This document shows, one piece after another, positions 1-9,840 of a DNA stretch of 64,000 nt. The stretch is taken from NCBI GenBank assembly GCA_030141605.1, contig JAQGDQ010000048.1, positions 62,001 through 126,000 of the forward strand. Direction: 5' to 3'. The notes beneath the pieces were generated by a model, which saw only the letters and a program-made list of their open reading frames with translations, searched no databases and was not told the origin of the DNA. Source of the stretch: Tubiluchus corallicola (Eukaryota; Priapulida; Priapulimorpha; Priapulimorphida; Tubiluchidae). Position 1 is the first letter of the stretch; every line of letters begins with the position of its first letter. The position numbers were made by a program, and so were the translations under genes.

Positions 1-481
1 TTAAAAGGTGACATAATATTTCATTGTTGAAATTGAAATATGTCTTGTCTTCTGTTATCATCATCATCGTTGTCGTCGTCGTCGTCATCATCATCATCAT
101 CATCATCATCACCATCATCATCATGCCATTAATATCATTACTGTTATACAAAAAAATCTTGCCAGTTAGCAGTTCATGTTATAGTATCATAATTGTCATT
201 TGCTTGTTAACCACAGTCCTTGTCCACATTGTTAACCACATTCGCTATCATTTGGTATAACGATTGTTATCTGTAAAATTAAAAAAGTACGGACGCGTAC
301 AAACAGCACATCGGATTATTTTAAAACTTTAATGGACCTATATAAACAACGTTGAAACATGTCGAAAGAATGACTTACAAAAATATTTTTACTTGTCTCT
401 TAGGCGCAGACCTCGACCTGCTAAATTCTTAATAATTTAATAAAATCATAAAAATTCCTAGTCCTTTGTTATAACTTCTAG
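1..481 (+). other. Intron of the vWA/Sec23-like gene at the left edge
   Basis: No coding signal is seen before the acceptor at 480-481. An imperfect TCA/TCG trinucleotide tract lies at about 58-124. The upstream exons that would complete the zinc finger are not in the window. Confidence 0.6.
58..124. repeat. (TCA/TCG)n microsatellite
   Basis: Uninterrupted trinucleotide tract changing between TCA and TCG. It produces a false Ile/Val-rich reading frame. Confidence 0.9.
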
Positions 482-673
482 GTGTGGAAGTGCGAGTTTT
501 GTGAAGAGATCTATCCGCGATCACTCCACGTTAAACAATTTCCGACACACCCGGATGTCGTGTATACGCTGGAGAAACGTCCAATCCCAAAACCCGGTTT
601 ACCTTCAACCTCATCATCCAGCATGGTTCTCTTCTGCATTGATATCTCTGGTAGCATGTGTGTAACATCGGAG
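482..673 (+). CDS. vWA/Sec23-like gene, exon a: zinc finger half and vWA strand 1
   Basis: The acceptor AG is at 480-481 and the donor GTACAA at 674; phase 0 on both sides (64 codons). It carries WKCEFC, the second CxxC of a Sec23-type zinc finger, and VLFCIDISGSM, the first vWA strand with the DxSxS metal motif. The partner CxxC must be in an exon left of the window. The first codon is GTG read as Val inside the protein, not a start. Confidence 0.85.
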
Positions 674-3600
674 GTACAATAATTTTTTAACTATTCTATT
701 TGATATTTAAAACATAATATAACGTATAAAGATTACTTGCACATTAAATTATTATCTATAAATGTTTGGAATACGTTTGTAAAAGGTCTATGTCGCCTAT
801 AATTTTAGTAATGCAAACTGTATGTATGAACACTAAAACAGTATCTATAAAATATCTAAGTATTGGTTCATAAAAATACAAAATATGCAAAATCAGTTCT
901 AAACTTTGCAGTTTTATAAATACTTAAAAGCTTAAATATCTTGAATATTATAAACTATAGATATTTTATAGATAATATTTAGTGTTCATGCAAAATTTAT
1001 GTTACAAAAACTATAGTCGACGCAAACCTTATACAAATGAATTCCGGTTATTTTATATCATTCAATATGCACTTAATATTTATATTAAAGAAACTTCAGT
1101 TGAAAATTGTATGCATAAAAACCCGAAACGTTCTGATCTTAAGGTAGATTAATTACGTGCAATAAAATTCTTATTTTATAAACAATCTATGTAGCTTAAT
1201 TGCCGATTAAATTTCGCAAGCACTGTAAACATTTGCAGCTTAAAATGTTTTCACACAATCGAGATACAGAAACTACAAAAACAAACACTAGAAACCCAGC
1301 TAACAGACTATATTTTTAAATTAATTGAGCAACGTTTATCCGGATGTTTCTTAATAAGGAAACTCGAGCCTATTTTGAGAACAATTTCCGGGCATCGTTT
1401 TTTCGCACTGAATTTTTGCATACTTGATTAATTTTCCAGGTGCAACAAACCGAGGCGAAGACAGGCGAACCTAGTAAGCTCTTGTATATATCCAGATTAG
1501 AATCGGTCAAAGCAGCTGTTGAAGAACAGTTAGAGTTGTTGGTGGCCAAAAACCCTGCGACCAGAGTGGCCCTTATAGTATTTAATAACGAGGTAAGCCT
1601 ACGTGTCTAACTTGTGATCCAGATAAATAAAAATCAGGGTGACAGTTTTCCAGTGAATAACTCTTTTCATGAATCCAAAAACTTAATAGTTTTCAACTTT
1701 GTGAATCTTTTGAGTATTACACACGGAAAATAGGAACGTAATTTCTAAGTTGCATTTACTTCATTTACCTTAGGTCTCTGTTATTGGGACTGGCAGTGTG
1801 GTGAAGATAAACCGCGAATGTCTCATGGATGCTGATATGTTGTTCAGCTTAGGCTGCAGCTTAGATGTACCAGAACAAATATCTGTATGCATGAATCGAC
1901 TAAAGACCGAAATTGGCTTGTAAGAGATTTATTGCACTCTAATAATTTTTGTGGTTGAACTTTTAATTGTGGAAGCCATTCCACGGGTTCAGAAATTTCT
2001 TTTTGAGCACTTCACTGAACAAAAAGAATCACCAACCACAGCCGTCAATCCGAGCATTCCTTAGAACCCACTGCTTGAACAGCACTTGCTGAATGATAGC
2101 TACGCAAATTATTTGATAAAAGGCAGATGTCAAAATATAAATGTATCATTAACAACATCTTCAGAAAAGTACTGGTAACATGTTTGACTTGTTTGGTAGC
2201 TTAAAAGATACTGGTGGCACAGCATTGGGACCAGCGATGATGGTAGCCGTAGGTTTGGCATCGCAGATTCCAGGGACAAAAATTGTTTTGTGCACAGACG
2301 GCATGGCTAATGTTGGAGTGGGCTGCCTTGAGACAGATGTACCAGAGGAACTGGAAGAAGCGTCAAGGTTCTATCGCTTTGCGGCAGATTACGCCAAACA
2401 AAACTGGTAGGTATATCTTCTGAAAGCCACTGTTAGTTATAAATAGGCAAATGCTGTTGATCATGCTGTTGTTTATCCTCATCATGTCTGGAGCTGAATT
2501 GATTTTCTTCTATACAGTTTGGCATTCTGCAAGTATTCGAGCAATAGCTAGGGACAGATACGGCATTATCGTTTTCAAGCAGCTGTCCATCCATTTGCCG
2601 ACCAAACTCGGCGCTTCTCAACTATGCATCCACCTACACACTGTGACCATTTAGGTTCATGGTGATGATGACCATGATGATAAGACGTGATAATGACAAT
2701 GACAGCTTAACTATTGTCTGTATTTTGTTTGGTAATGATACGAAAGATGATAATGGCGAAAAAAACAAAAACGACATAAAGTAACAAGTTTGATAATGAC
2801 TGTGATAACGACGATGATGGCAAAGACAACGTTATTGGTTAAGCGCTGTAAGATTTCTAATCACTACGAAACTTCTGTTTTTTAGCTCTTCAATTTCAGT
2901 GCTCACCATAAAAGGCACAGACTGCAAGTTAGCAGAGTTGGGCAAGGTTGCAAGTCTAACGGGCGGACAGGTATGAAACAAAAAGCGTGTTATAAAAAAT
3001 GAGGCAAAACTGCATTCGTGCAAGTCACATAAACTCACAAAACAATAATAAATTAGAAAGCCTGAATATTCAAATCTGTCAACATCTTCTATTGTTTCGC
3101 CCGTAGTCATATATCTATCACTGCTCTGCGTACATTCTGGGCACCATGTATTTCAGTGTGTTCTCCTTACGATTTAGCCTATAATGAAAAGGAACAGAAA
3201 ATCTGACATATAATCATATTACATCCCTGTTTGACTCCAGTTCTAATGTTAAGCCATCATATAGTGACTCCCTTTTCGATAACACAGCTCCGACTATTTT
3301 CTCTGTGCGCTGAAATGAAAGATTTCTTAAAATCGTCAAAATTGACGTATAAAGATAATTGAGTCACTCTATTAATGTTCGGTAATGTTACCCAATGTGA
3401 AGACTTGCCTACTTGTTCCACACCCGTACCTGTGACCGGCTTATTCCACGCCCTGAGCTGCGACCAGCTTATTCCACGTCCAGACCTGTGACCAGCGTCT
3501 TCCTTTCGTAATCTGTTATCAACATCTAGCTTATTTCTGTTTATCGATAACTATCCGTTCTGGGATTTTGCTTAATACTGACAGTAGCGTAATACTATAC

Positions 3601-6600
3601 CAGTTCTGCAGTTCCTTGGCAACTTTACTGTAAGATCTCTTTTCCATCTTTTCGACACTCTTTTCCACCGCCTTACGTCATCTAATAGTAAATGTTTCGC
3701 ACTCCCACTGGGGTTGAACCCAAGCCTTTCCGGGCAGCTGAGCTAGCCGTTACACCGTACACGTACTTTGACTTTTCAGACTCAGAAATTTACGCTCTTT
3801 GAAAGTTACTAGCGGTCTATCAACGAGGAATTACAGCAGTGTGCACTGTATAATAGATATAGCAGAAAATTAGTACTATAAATGTACGAAGGTAATGGTA
3901 AGTTAGAAAATCGTTAAAAACTTTTGCAGTAGCACTGGGACTCGAATAAAGGACCTTTAGCATCCCTAGAAGCTATGCAAACCATTACCACAGAGGTACT
4001 CTGACTTTTCAGACTCGCACATTCTTTCAGACAGAAAAGTATAATACATTTTGAGCAAGTTCTTTTAAGATTTTATACATTAAAATCCGCTATAGCCAGG
4101 CAATCGTTCAGCGTTACCTCTTTTAAGACACTTTCTCCTTTTTTGCAGGTAAACATCGTAGATCCGTTAAATATATCATCTGAATTTAACTCCATTATTA
4201 CCACCGACATCATAGCTTTCAACGTGTCCGTGAAATTACTAGTTGATAATCGAATGTGAGTATACTTGCTTTATCGATTAAAGCAATAATTATAATATCT
4301 TTCCATTTTTACAAACAATAATGTTTGAGCAGAAATAACGGAGTATTGATACGACCATATTACGTAATTAAATTCCGAGTTCAAAAAACGTAAAGGGTGT
4401 TTGTTCGATTTTGTCAAAATGTTTTTTCTCAGGGAATTCAGTACACGGCAGCACTATCTTACTGAAGATGTAGGAAATGTGAATGAAAACTCGTCCTCGA
4501 CTCACGAATTTCGATATTGTGGAAAGGCTAGTTCTGCAGCTAATGCGGAAGGTGAGAAGTGTGACTCATACTGAGCAGTTATAAGTTTAATGGCTTAATT
4601 GGCTGTTTAATGGCTGTTACAGTCTATCGTGATATTCTAAAATTCTATACATATGTCACATCGAATTAATTGCTGTTTAAGATTAATCAGCCTAGCATAA
4701 ATTTTTATAAACTATGTTGATTCTGTAAGTGTTTCTGTTCTTATTTGCACAAAAGATAAGCGTCCTCGTCAGATTCCTTTTCAATTACAAATACGTTACA
4801 CCAGTAGGACGGGTGCTAAGCTACTGAGGATCATTACGAAGGTGTTGCCGGTTACTAATGATAAAAAGTTTGCGGAAATCAGTAAGTATAATCCTTTATT
4901 TAGTTAATAGCTTTGATAGTTTGTTAGCGTTTTCAAATTTTCACCACACTGCAGCAGTCATCGTGGAACTATTTATCAACAAAAGCTGAATTTATAAGTA
5001 GCTGATTTCGCTAACTTAGCGCTAAGTTTATTTTTTACAGCTATAATTTGTTTGTTAGTCTGCTTGCCTGCTCCGATATTAATTCGGTTGTTTATTCATC
5101 CTTTCATTTTGTTTAATCATACGTTTGATTAATTCTTGCCCGTTTATTTTTGTGTCCATTTTTCTTTAGTCGCTCCTTTGTTCTTTTACTAACAGACCTC
5201 TACTCTCTTGCAATGTAGAGTATATGATAATCTACAACATTATGGTGCATATAGTTATAGTACTAAAATCCCTTTTTCTCGGAAATGTTCACTCTCCCGA
5301 AGAAATAATCTTATCTCAAACGAAACCTTACGTATAGTACTCCTCAATTTCAGGATGCAGTTTAAAGGAAGACAGGATGATTTTTCATATACTACCCCAT
5401 TTTCAAGTCCGATAAAAAGTATACATTTTAACACAATTAATACTGCAAAAGCATTTCTGATCAATAAATAATTAATTAAAATCTTAATTAACGGCGGGCG
5501 AGCCCAACCATTGATGACATCACAAACTAATATAATTTTCAACAGCAAAAATATTCTACGAGCTGTTGCCCTTGTTTGCGAAAGCGAAAATTGAAGTACA
5601 GTGCTACTGTAAGATATTCAGTATGTTGTAGTAAAATTAGGCAAGTTTTAAGATAAAAATTCAAATTTCAAACGCATGAGCTGTCGAACGTGTGTAGTTC
5701 GTAAAAAACTAACACATCTGAATTGAGAAGTACAGCACCTATTTTTGTGTAATGCGTTTTCGAAATGTAAGCACTAGTGCCCGTCTAACTAGCAAATGGC
5801 GATATGCATGTAACTACTAGTTAAGAACTAGTGGCGCGAACGCGAAAATTGTGTTTATGTGGTATTAATTCTTTCACGTAAGTCATTTTTGAAAAAATAG
5901 TATGTTCCCGTTCAATATTTTAAAGAGTAGATTGTTTTGACCTACAGTTTAACATTAGGTCCGGTTTGGCTTTAAAATTTGGATCGAATAATTTCCGCTT
6001 CTTCTTCTTCACAGTTCAACTGCGTTGTATTGGGAGGCATTTTTATGTACAATAACAAAAATCAGTTTACATTTTCACTACTTTATAATAAAAATTTTCT
6101 TAATATGTTTGTCTCCTTGCTATCAGAATGAACATAAAGCACACATTATCCTACGCATGTTCTGTATTTTATTCAAATATTTCTAACCATTATCACAGAT
6201 TCGTATGACCTAAAACTCAATAATGAAAGAAAGGTTTTTATTTTACCACTTCTGAATTACTTCACGTTTTACACGTTGCGCTTACTAACCCCCCCCCCCT
6301 CCCCTATGTCCAACGCGCCTCAGTTATCCCTTAAAGCGCTGACAGAAAAATTTAATTACAGCTAACAAAACACAGAGAAATGTGAGCCATAATAATAATA
6401 TACATATTTGTTAAATTCTGTGTTTTGGCTTAACAAACTGCATTTTGGAACTTGTAAAAAGAAGCGCAATGGAAAACTTTCCCACGTCTCCATCTTGCTA
6501 GGTTAACGCAACCCCATTTAATTAATGGCTTCTTTGATTGTCGAAGATTCGACAGTTTTTATACAATTTGTGTACAGTGCAACCCGGAATCCGGCATTCA

Positions 6601-8944
6601 TTAGCAGGGTCTAAACATCGCTGTTTACAACCTGATTCCAAGACTAACCCTCCCAGATGAGCTACTGAACCGCAAGGTAAATAGCCAGAATCAGTATCAC
6701 AAAACCGCACAGGGCAAGCAACAAGTTGAACCGCCTGGTCTTTTGGTTAACTTCGTTCGGGAAGTACATGCTGTGACTACTAGTTGCCTCAAGTGTGCGA
6801 AACGCGCAAGTATATAAAGAGATAAACCAGCTTTTTTGTATCACGCTAGTCAGTAGTGAATTTTGACAGCAAGTGTCTACCAGGGTGTCAGTGAATCTTT
6901 AACTTCGTTTGGGAAGTAAATGCTGTGACTGCTAGCCTTTGTTAAAAATCACGTCACAACAAACCCGCTTAACTCCATGAGAGATGTTATAGCTTATAGG
7001 ACGTTTTTTTTTCAAAAATTGTAATTAAAACATTTTTTCGCATTTCATTCTAGAGATGAACGTGAGGCTAATGTCATGCCATGCAACAAAGAAATCAGCT
7101 GATTTAGCTTTGAATGGATTATATTCACAAGCGAAGGCGACAACTGAATTTTTCAACCAACTAATAAAAAGTCACTGGTAAATAACAGAAAATATAAATT
7201 ACTCTACCTAAAAAATAATAAGCGAAATAACGACGTATTAAACTCACAATTAATTAAATTTTGATACCAAATTTGAGCGACAGGAAATGTCAAAAAGTTA
7301 TAAGTGACTAACTTTGGATGCCTTGACCACTGGAGATGTGGTAATCGGTAGTTAAGGCGTCTGCAACGTAAGGAGAAGGTCCTTGCTTCAAACTCAAGAA
7401 GCATCACAAATTTTTCGCATTTCCTGTCTTTCAAGTTTTTGTTTCGAAATTTAATTAATTGTAGGTTTGCAACAATATTAATAATAATCTTGACATTAAG
7501 GTCGTGATTAAAATTTCACAATTGCAAATTTTTATAACATGAAATAGAAAGTTTGTATAACAAAATTTAAGTAAAAGTCATTTTGAATTTGAAAACGTAA
7601 AAGCTTAAAATGGTCGTTGTACTGTTCCAGTGCCCATAATGAAGAAAACGAGAGCATTTACGAAGAATTCGAACAAAATATGAAACCGTTGGCACAGCAA
7701 CTAGCGAGATTAGAAGTGAGTTTTTCTCACAACCATTGTAGTTTATACTGTAAGCTTCTAAAACTGGAATTATATACTCCTAAGATATCACAAAATAGCA
7801 AAAGTAGAATGAAGTAGTCTATAATGACTTGTTGCTACAGTGATTCCTTACGTCCTTTTCCCATCCTCACTGGACCCACTTTCCAAGAATGGAACCTATG
7901 TGGCCAGCCCTGCCACGTCGTCACCGTTGTTGTGGAAATAATCAGAAAAGACTACAGCTCCATTATTTTTCCGAAAGAATGGGTCTAAGCGATTTATGAT
8001 AGGTTCTTATTTTATTGTTCATGTGTTTCTTCGTTCGTTCCGTCCTTCTTCCTTATCTTTTTTCTTTCTTTCTCCTTTTTCTTTTCTTTATTCCTCCCTT
8101 CCGACTCTTTCTCTCTCTCTTTCTCTGCTACGTACTGTTTTTACTTTCGTACCATTTTTCTTACTCTATTCAAGTCTACTTGTTCCCTAACTTGTTTATT
8201 TACTTTTATTTCCTAACATTTATTGTTTTTTTAAACCCGTTTTTTTCTCTATAGAATGCGAGTAGTAGTCAAGCAAGTATAGACAGTTGTAGCTCCTCTG
8301 ACTGGGGCGAACCTTTGTACGACGATTTAACTAATTATGAAGACTTAAAAGGGAAGTCAAAGAAGAAATTGTTTGATTTTCCTAAGGTAAGCAACACGAT
8401 ACTAATATTAAATATGTATTCCTAAATTAAACAACTATAAGAGTTTTATTATTTTGCTTTCTGTCTAAAAACCTAACTCGAACGTTTAGTTTAAACGCAT
8501 TACCTTTTTTATAAATTGTAAACTACTGTAATAATTCTTCTAATAATCACCACCCAGCAGTTTAGTTATCTAAGTTAGCTGTAGCCTTTAGAATGCAGAA
8601 AAAATGGTCACGGATTAAAAAATAAACAAGTTCATCTTATTATTATATTATGTTATGTCTGTGATGCCATGTCATATCATATCATATTATATTATATGCC
8701 TATTTCTATCCTGTTCTAACCTATTCTATTCTATGTTTTTTATTCCGTTCTGCTTTGTTCTATAAATTATTATTATGGTTAACAGCTGTTGTTGAGAAAA
8801 TCAAAAGACAAGAAGAAAAACGTAACACGGCAGCCCCATCTATCGGACGAAGCAGCAAACGTGTTCTTCCAGGCACACCAGCGCAATACCATGGGCAAAA
8901 AAGAATCACAGAGAATGTTGAAGATTTTGAATACAAGTCAATGA
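482..8944 (+). CDS. vWA / Sec23-like protein, probably circularly permuted Ras (CPRas1)-like; 3' part of gene, 12 exons
   Basis: Twelve exons join without any phase conflict: 482-673, 1440-1592, 1774-1919, 2170-2406, 2886-2970, 4149-4255, 4433-4551, 4756-4881, 7054-7177, 7631-7715, 8255-8386 and 8786-8944 (stop TGA 8942-8944), giving 554 codons. Numbered from the first visible codon, the protein starts with the second half of a Sec23/Sec24-type zinc finger (WKCEFC, residues 2-7). A von Willebrand A domain follows, with a full MIDAS: D54-I-S56-G-S58, T181 in the GGTALGPA loop and D207 in CTDG. Next come Sec23-like strands (PFQLQIRYTS, about 355) and a helical HAT..SA.LAL segment (about 399). 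The tail is Ser- and Lys-rich. This order, zinc finger then vWA, is known from Sec23 and from the vWA part of circularly permuted Ras proteins. The tail lacks the usual Sec23 C-terminus, so I favour the CPRas type. Any GTPase part would lie upstream of the window. It is most likely cytosolic. The family name is inferred from motifs. Confidence 0.75.
1440..1592 (+). CDS. vWA/Sec23-like gene, exon b: vWA helix and strand
   Basis: The acceptor is ATTTTCCAG and the donor GAG|GTAAGC; phase 0 on both sides (51 codons). It encodes a Ser/Leu helix (ISRLESVKAAVEEQLELL) and the strand RVALIVFNNE, typical of the second part of a vWA fold. Confidence 0.85.
1774..1919 (+). CDS. vWA/Sec23-like gene, exon c: vWA middle
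   Basis: The acceptor is CATTTACCTTAG and the donor TT|GTAAGA; it starts in phase 0 and leaves two bases over. It encodes SVIGTGSVVKINRECLMD onward. Reading past the donor meets TAA at once, which supports the splice. Confidence 0.85.
2170..2406 (+). CDS. vWA/Sec23-like gene, exon d: MIDAS Thr and Asp
   Basis: The acceptor TTCAGAAAAG|T is chosen over the AG five bases upstream because only it keeps phase. The donor is TG|GTAGGT. The exon carries DTGGTALGPAMM (MIDAS Thr) and KIVLCTDGMANVG (MIDAS Asp), so the metal site is complete. Confidence 0.85.
2886..2970 (+). CDS. vWA/Sec23-like gene, exon e: end of vWA
   Basis: The acceptor TGTTTTTTAG supplies one base that completes a Cys codon; the donor is CAG|GTATGA. 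It encodes SISVLTIKGTDCKLAELG and ends in TGGQ, the usual last strand and helix of a Sec23-type vWA domain. Confidence 0.85.
3700..4030 (-). repeat. Two diverged tRNA-like SINE copies in tandem
   Basis: On the minus strand, 3700-3790 reads as a tRNA-like half: GGCTAGCTCAGCTG, like an A box, then GGTTCAACCCCAG, a good B box. About 245 bp further, 3930-4025 repeats the layout (ATTCGAGTCCCAGTG as B box). Both copies share the flanking string TGACTTTTCAGACTC on the plus strand. They lie in the intron between exons e and f. The tRNA origin is inferred from box spacing; neither folds as an intact tRNA by eye. Confidence 0.5.
4149..4255 (+). CDS. vWA/Sec23-like gene, exon f: VDP motif and start of beta region
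   Basis: The acceptor is CCTTTTTTGCAG and the donor AT|GTGAGT. It encodes VNIVDPLNISSEF and an Ile-rich strand. A 'TGG..V..VDP' junction after the vWA domain is also seen in Sec23-like proteins. Confidence 0.8.
4433..4551 (+). CDS. vWA/Sec23-like gene, exon g
   Basis: The acceptor is TTTTTTCTCAG and the donor G|GTGAGA; it starts after two bases of a Met codon and ends in phase 1. It encodes a polar segment (EFSTRQHYLTEDVGNVNENS). I recognise no motif, but the frame is open and in phase. Confidence 0.8.
4756..4881 (+). CDS. vWA/Sec23-like gene, exon h: Sec23-like beta strands
   Basis: The acceptor is TTGCACAAAAG and the donor A|GTAAGT; it ends in phase 1. It encodes PFQLQIRYTSRTGAKLLRI and a following VLPVT, which resembles the beta-sandwich strand pair of Sec23 just before its helical domain. 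Confidence 0.85.
4882..7053 (+). other. 2.2-kb intron with an antisense Cys-rich frame
   Basis: No exon fits in phase here. The intron has a C(10) run near 6290, a 37-bp direct repeat (6747-6783 and 6899-6935) and an antisense Cys-rich reading frame (6522-6743). Confidence 0.55.
6522..6743 (-). CDS. Candidate small Cys-rich reading frame, antisense in intron
   Basis: The minus frame is open for about 74 codons to a TAA at 6522-6524. It holds eight cysteines in about 45 residues (for example ACPVRFCDTDSGYLPC, then ESGCKQRCLD and ECRIPGC). There is no ATG at its start; a neighbouring minus frame (6662-6844) has an ATG and a hydrophobic stretch LLLALCGFVILILAIYL but is in a different phase. It could be the second exon or a decayed copy of a small secreted protein, or chance. 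I recognise no family. Confidence 0.25.
   Translation of the reverse strand, partial: KDQAVQLVACPVRFCDTDSGYLPCGSVAHLGGLVLESGCKQRCLDPANECRIPGCTVHKLYKNCRIFDNQRSH
7054..7177 (+). CDS. vWA/Sec23-like gene, exon i: helical region
   Basis: The acceptor is TTTCATTCTAG and the donor TG|GTAAAT. It is the only exon between 4881 and 7631 that turns phase 1 into phase 2 as the neighbours require. It encodes CHATKKSADLALNGLYSQA, like the 'HAAQxSAxLAxxGxYxxA' helix of Sec23-like vWA proteins. Confidence 0.82.
7318..7402 (+). repeat. tRNA-like SINE fragment
   Basis: The plus strand has GGTAGTTAAGGCGTCTGCAA, like a tRNA D arm and anticodon region, then GGTCCTTGCTTCAAACTCAA, a weak B box, at tRNA-like spacing. 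It lies between exons i and j. It is degenerate, so probably a SINE head rather than a working tRNA gene. Confidence 0.4.
7631..7715 (+). CDS. vWA/Sec23-like gene, exon j: acidic coil
   Basis: The acceptor is TACTGTTCCAG and the donor GAA|GTGAGT. The first base completes a Cys codon. It encodes an acidic helix (NEENESIYEEFEQNMKPL) ending LARLE, probably a coiled coil. Confidence 0.83.
8020..8254 (+). repeat. Pyrimidine-rich intron tract
   Basis: A strongly T/C-biased stretch ends directly at the acceptor before exon k. It may act as an extended polypyrimidine tract. The Phe/Leu/Ser-rich frames across it are artefacts of composition. Confidence 0.6.
8255..8386 (+). CDS. vWA/Sec23-like gene, exon k: Ser/Asp tail
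   Basis: It has a long pyrimidine tract, acceptor CTATAG and donor AAG|GTAAGC; phase 0 on both sides (44 codons). It encodes a Ser-rich stretch, then DWGEPLYDDLTNYEDLKGKS and a basic KKK cluster. It is likely disordered. Confidence 0.85.
8786..8944 (+). CDS. vWA/Sec23-like gene, last exon
   Basis: The acceptor is GGTTAACAG; phase 0, stop TGA at 8942-8944. The in-phase frame encodes a Lys-rich start and FFQAHQRNTMGKKESQRMLK near the end. Another frame across the same bases is also open (8755-8985) but starts out of phase with exon k, so I treat it as a shadow. Confidence 0.8.
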   Translation: MLLRKSKDKKKNVTRQPHLSDEAANVFFQAHQRNTMGKKESQRMLKILNTSQ

Positions 8945-9004
8945 GAACCAGAGATTCTTTAACTTTGTATGAAACTGATGTCTAAACCACAATTTAAACC
9001 ACTT

Positions 9005-9084
<80 letters not shown>

Positions 9085-9840
9085 AAAGTCTATTGTTTTT
9101 GGACATTACTTTCATAACTAAGACAGACAGTGCACTTACAAAAGACCAGATATTGTGAATATAGCGAATGAATTATGTAGAAAATATAATGCTATCATGG
9201 TGAATGACAAGGTAACATAATACTATGTAAAAAGATACCTTAGTCAGACTCCATCGAAGTTATACTGGAGAGAAATATTATTGTACGCTGTAATGGCTAT
9301 TGAGACATAAGCTCTTTTGCGGTTTTCTGTTCTAAAAAAGCATGTGTCGTAATGGGTTTCGCAATGCTTAGAACTGGCGCTGACAAACTGCTCCAATTTT
9401 TACCCTGAAATGTGTAAAATGGGCGCACACGATGCAAAATCTGTCTGTGACAATTTCTTTATCTCGGATTTTTGCTCGTCAACGGGGTTGATAAACGCAG
9501 TTTTACCAACTGTTGCTCACAGATTTTCATTAAACGTACTTAGTTTTCTGTCTCAGAGAACTATTCTTGCTCTCGTGTGCGGGCTAATTGCAGAATATTA
9601 TATCAGACAAAACCAGATCAAGCCAGTAAGACGCAATCGTTTAGCCACGGTTTGCGCCACACAATTTGTTGCTGATGGGTTTTTTTTGTACAGTGTACAA
9701 CAATATTTTTAAATAAACTACAGCTATATCCGAGATAAGCAGACTACTTGTATGCCAGATACAACTTGTTTTATATGAATTTGTATTTTTGTACCAAGTA
9801 TACATAAGAAATGAAATAAAATGTTTTACGGATATAAATT
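8945..9840 (+). other. 3' untranslated region of the vWA/Sec23-like gene
   Basis: About 0.9 kb lies between the stop and two AATAAA signals at 9712-9717 and 9815-9820; the second fits a transcript end near 9835-9840. The stretch includes a (TA)n tract. A 100-codon frame (9410-9712) lies here but shows no recognisable domain. Confidence 0.55.
9008..9082. repeat. (TA)n microsatellite
   Basis: About 37 uninterrupted TA units in the 3' untranslated region of the vWA/Sec23-like gene. Confidence 0.95.

Noticed and set aside
5546-5608. A 21-codon exon-like segment with good acceptor (CAACAG) and donor (GTAAGA) between exons h and i
   Set aside because: Its phase fits at the left but joining it to exon i at 7054 makes a TAG stop, so it cannot be in the main transcript.
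6609-6676. Plus-strand open segment LNIAVYNLIPRLTLPDELLN with a donor-like GTAAAT
   Set aside because: It needs phase 0 on the left, while the preceding exon ends in phase 1; in that phase it hits a stop. It is the complement of the Cys-rich antisense frame.
8755-8985. 76-codon frame over the last vWA/Sec23-like exon
   Set aside because: It is out of phase with exon k; the in-phase frame gives a clean end at 8942.
9410-9712. 100-codon plus frame after the vWA/Sec23-like gene
   Set aside because: It lies in the 3' untranslated region before AATAAA and has no domain, signal or recognisable motif.
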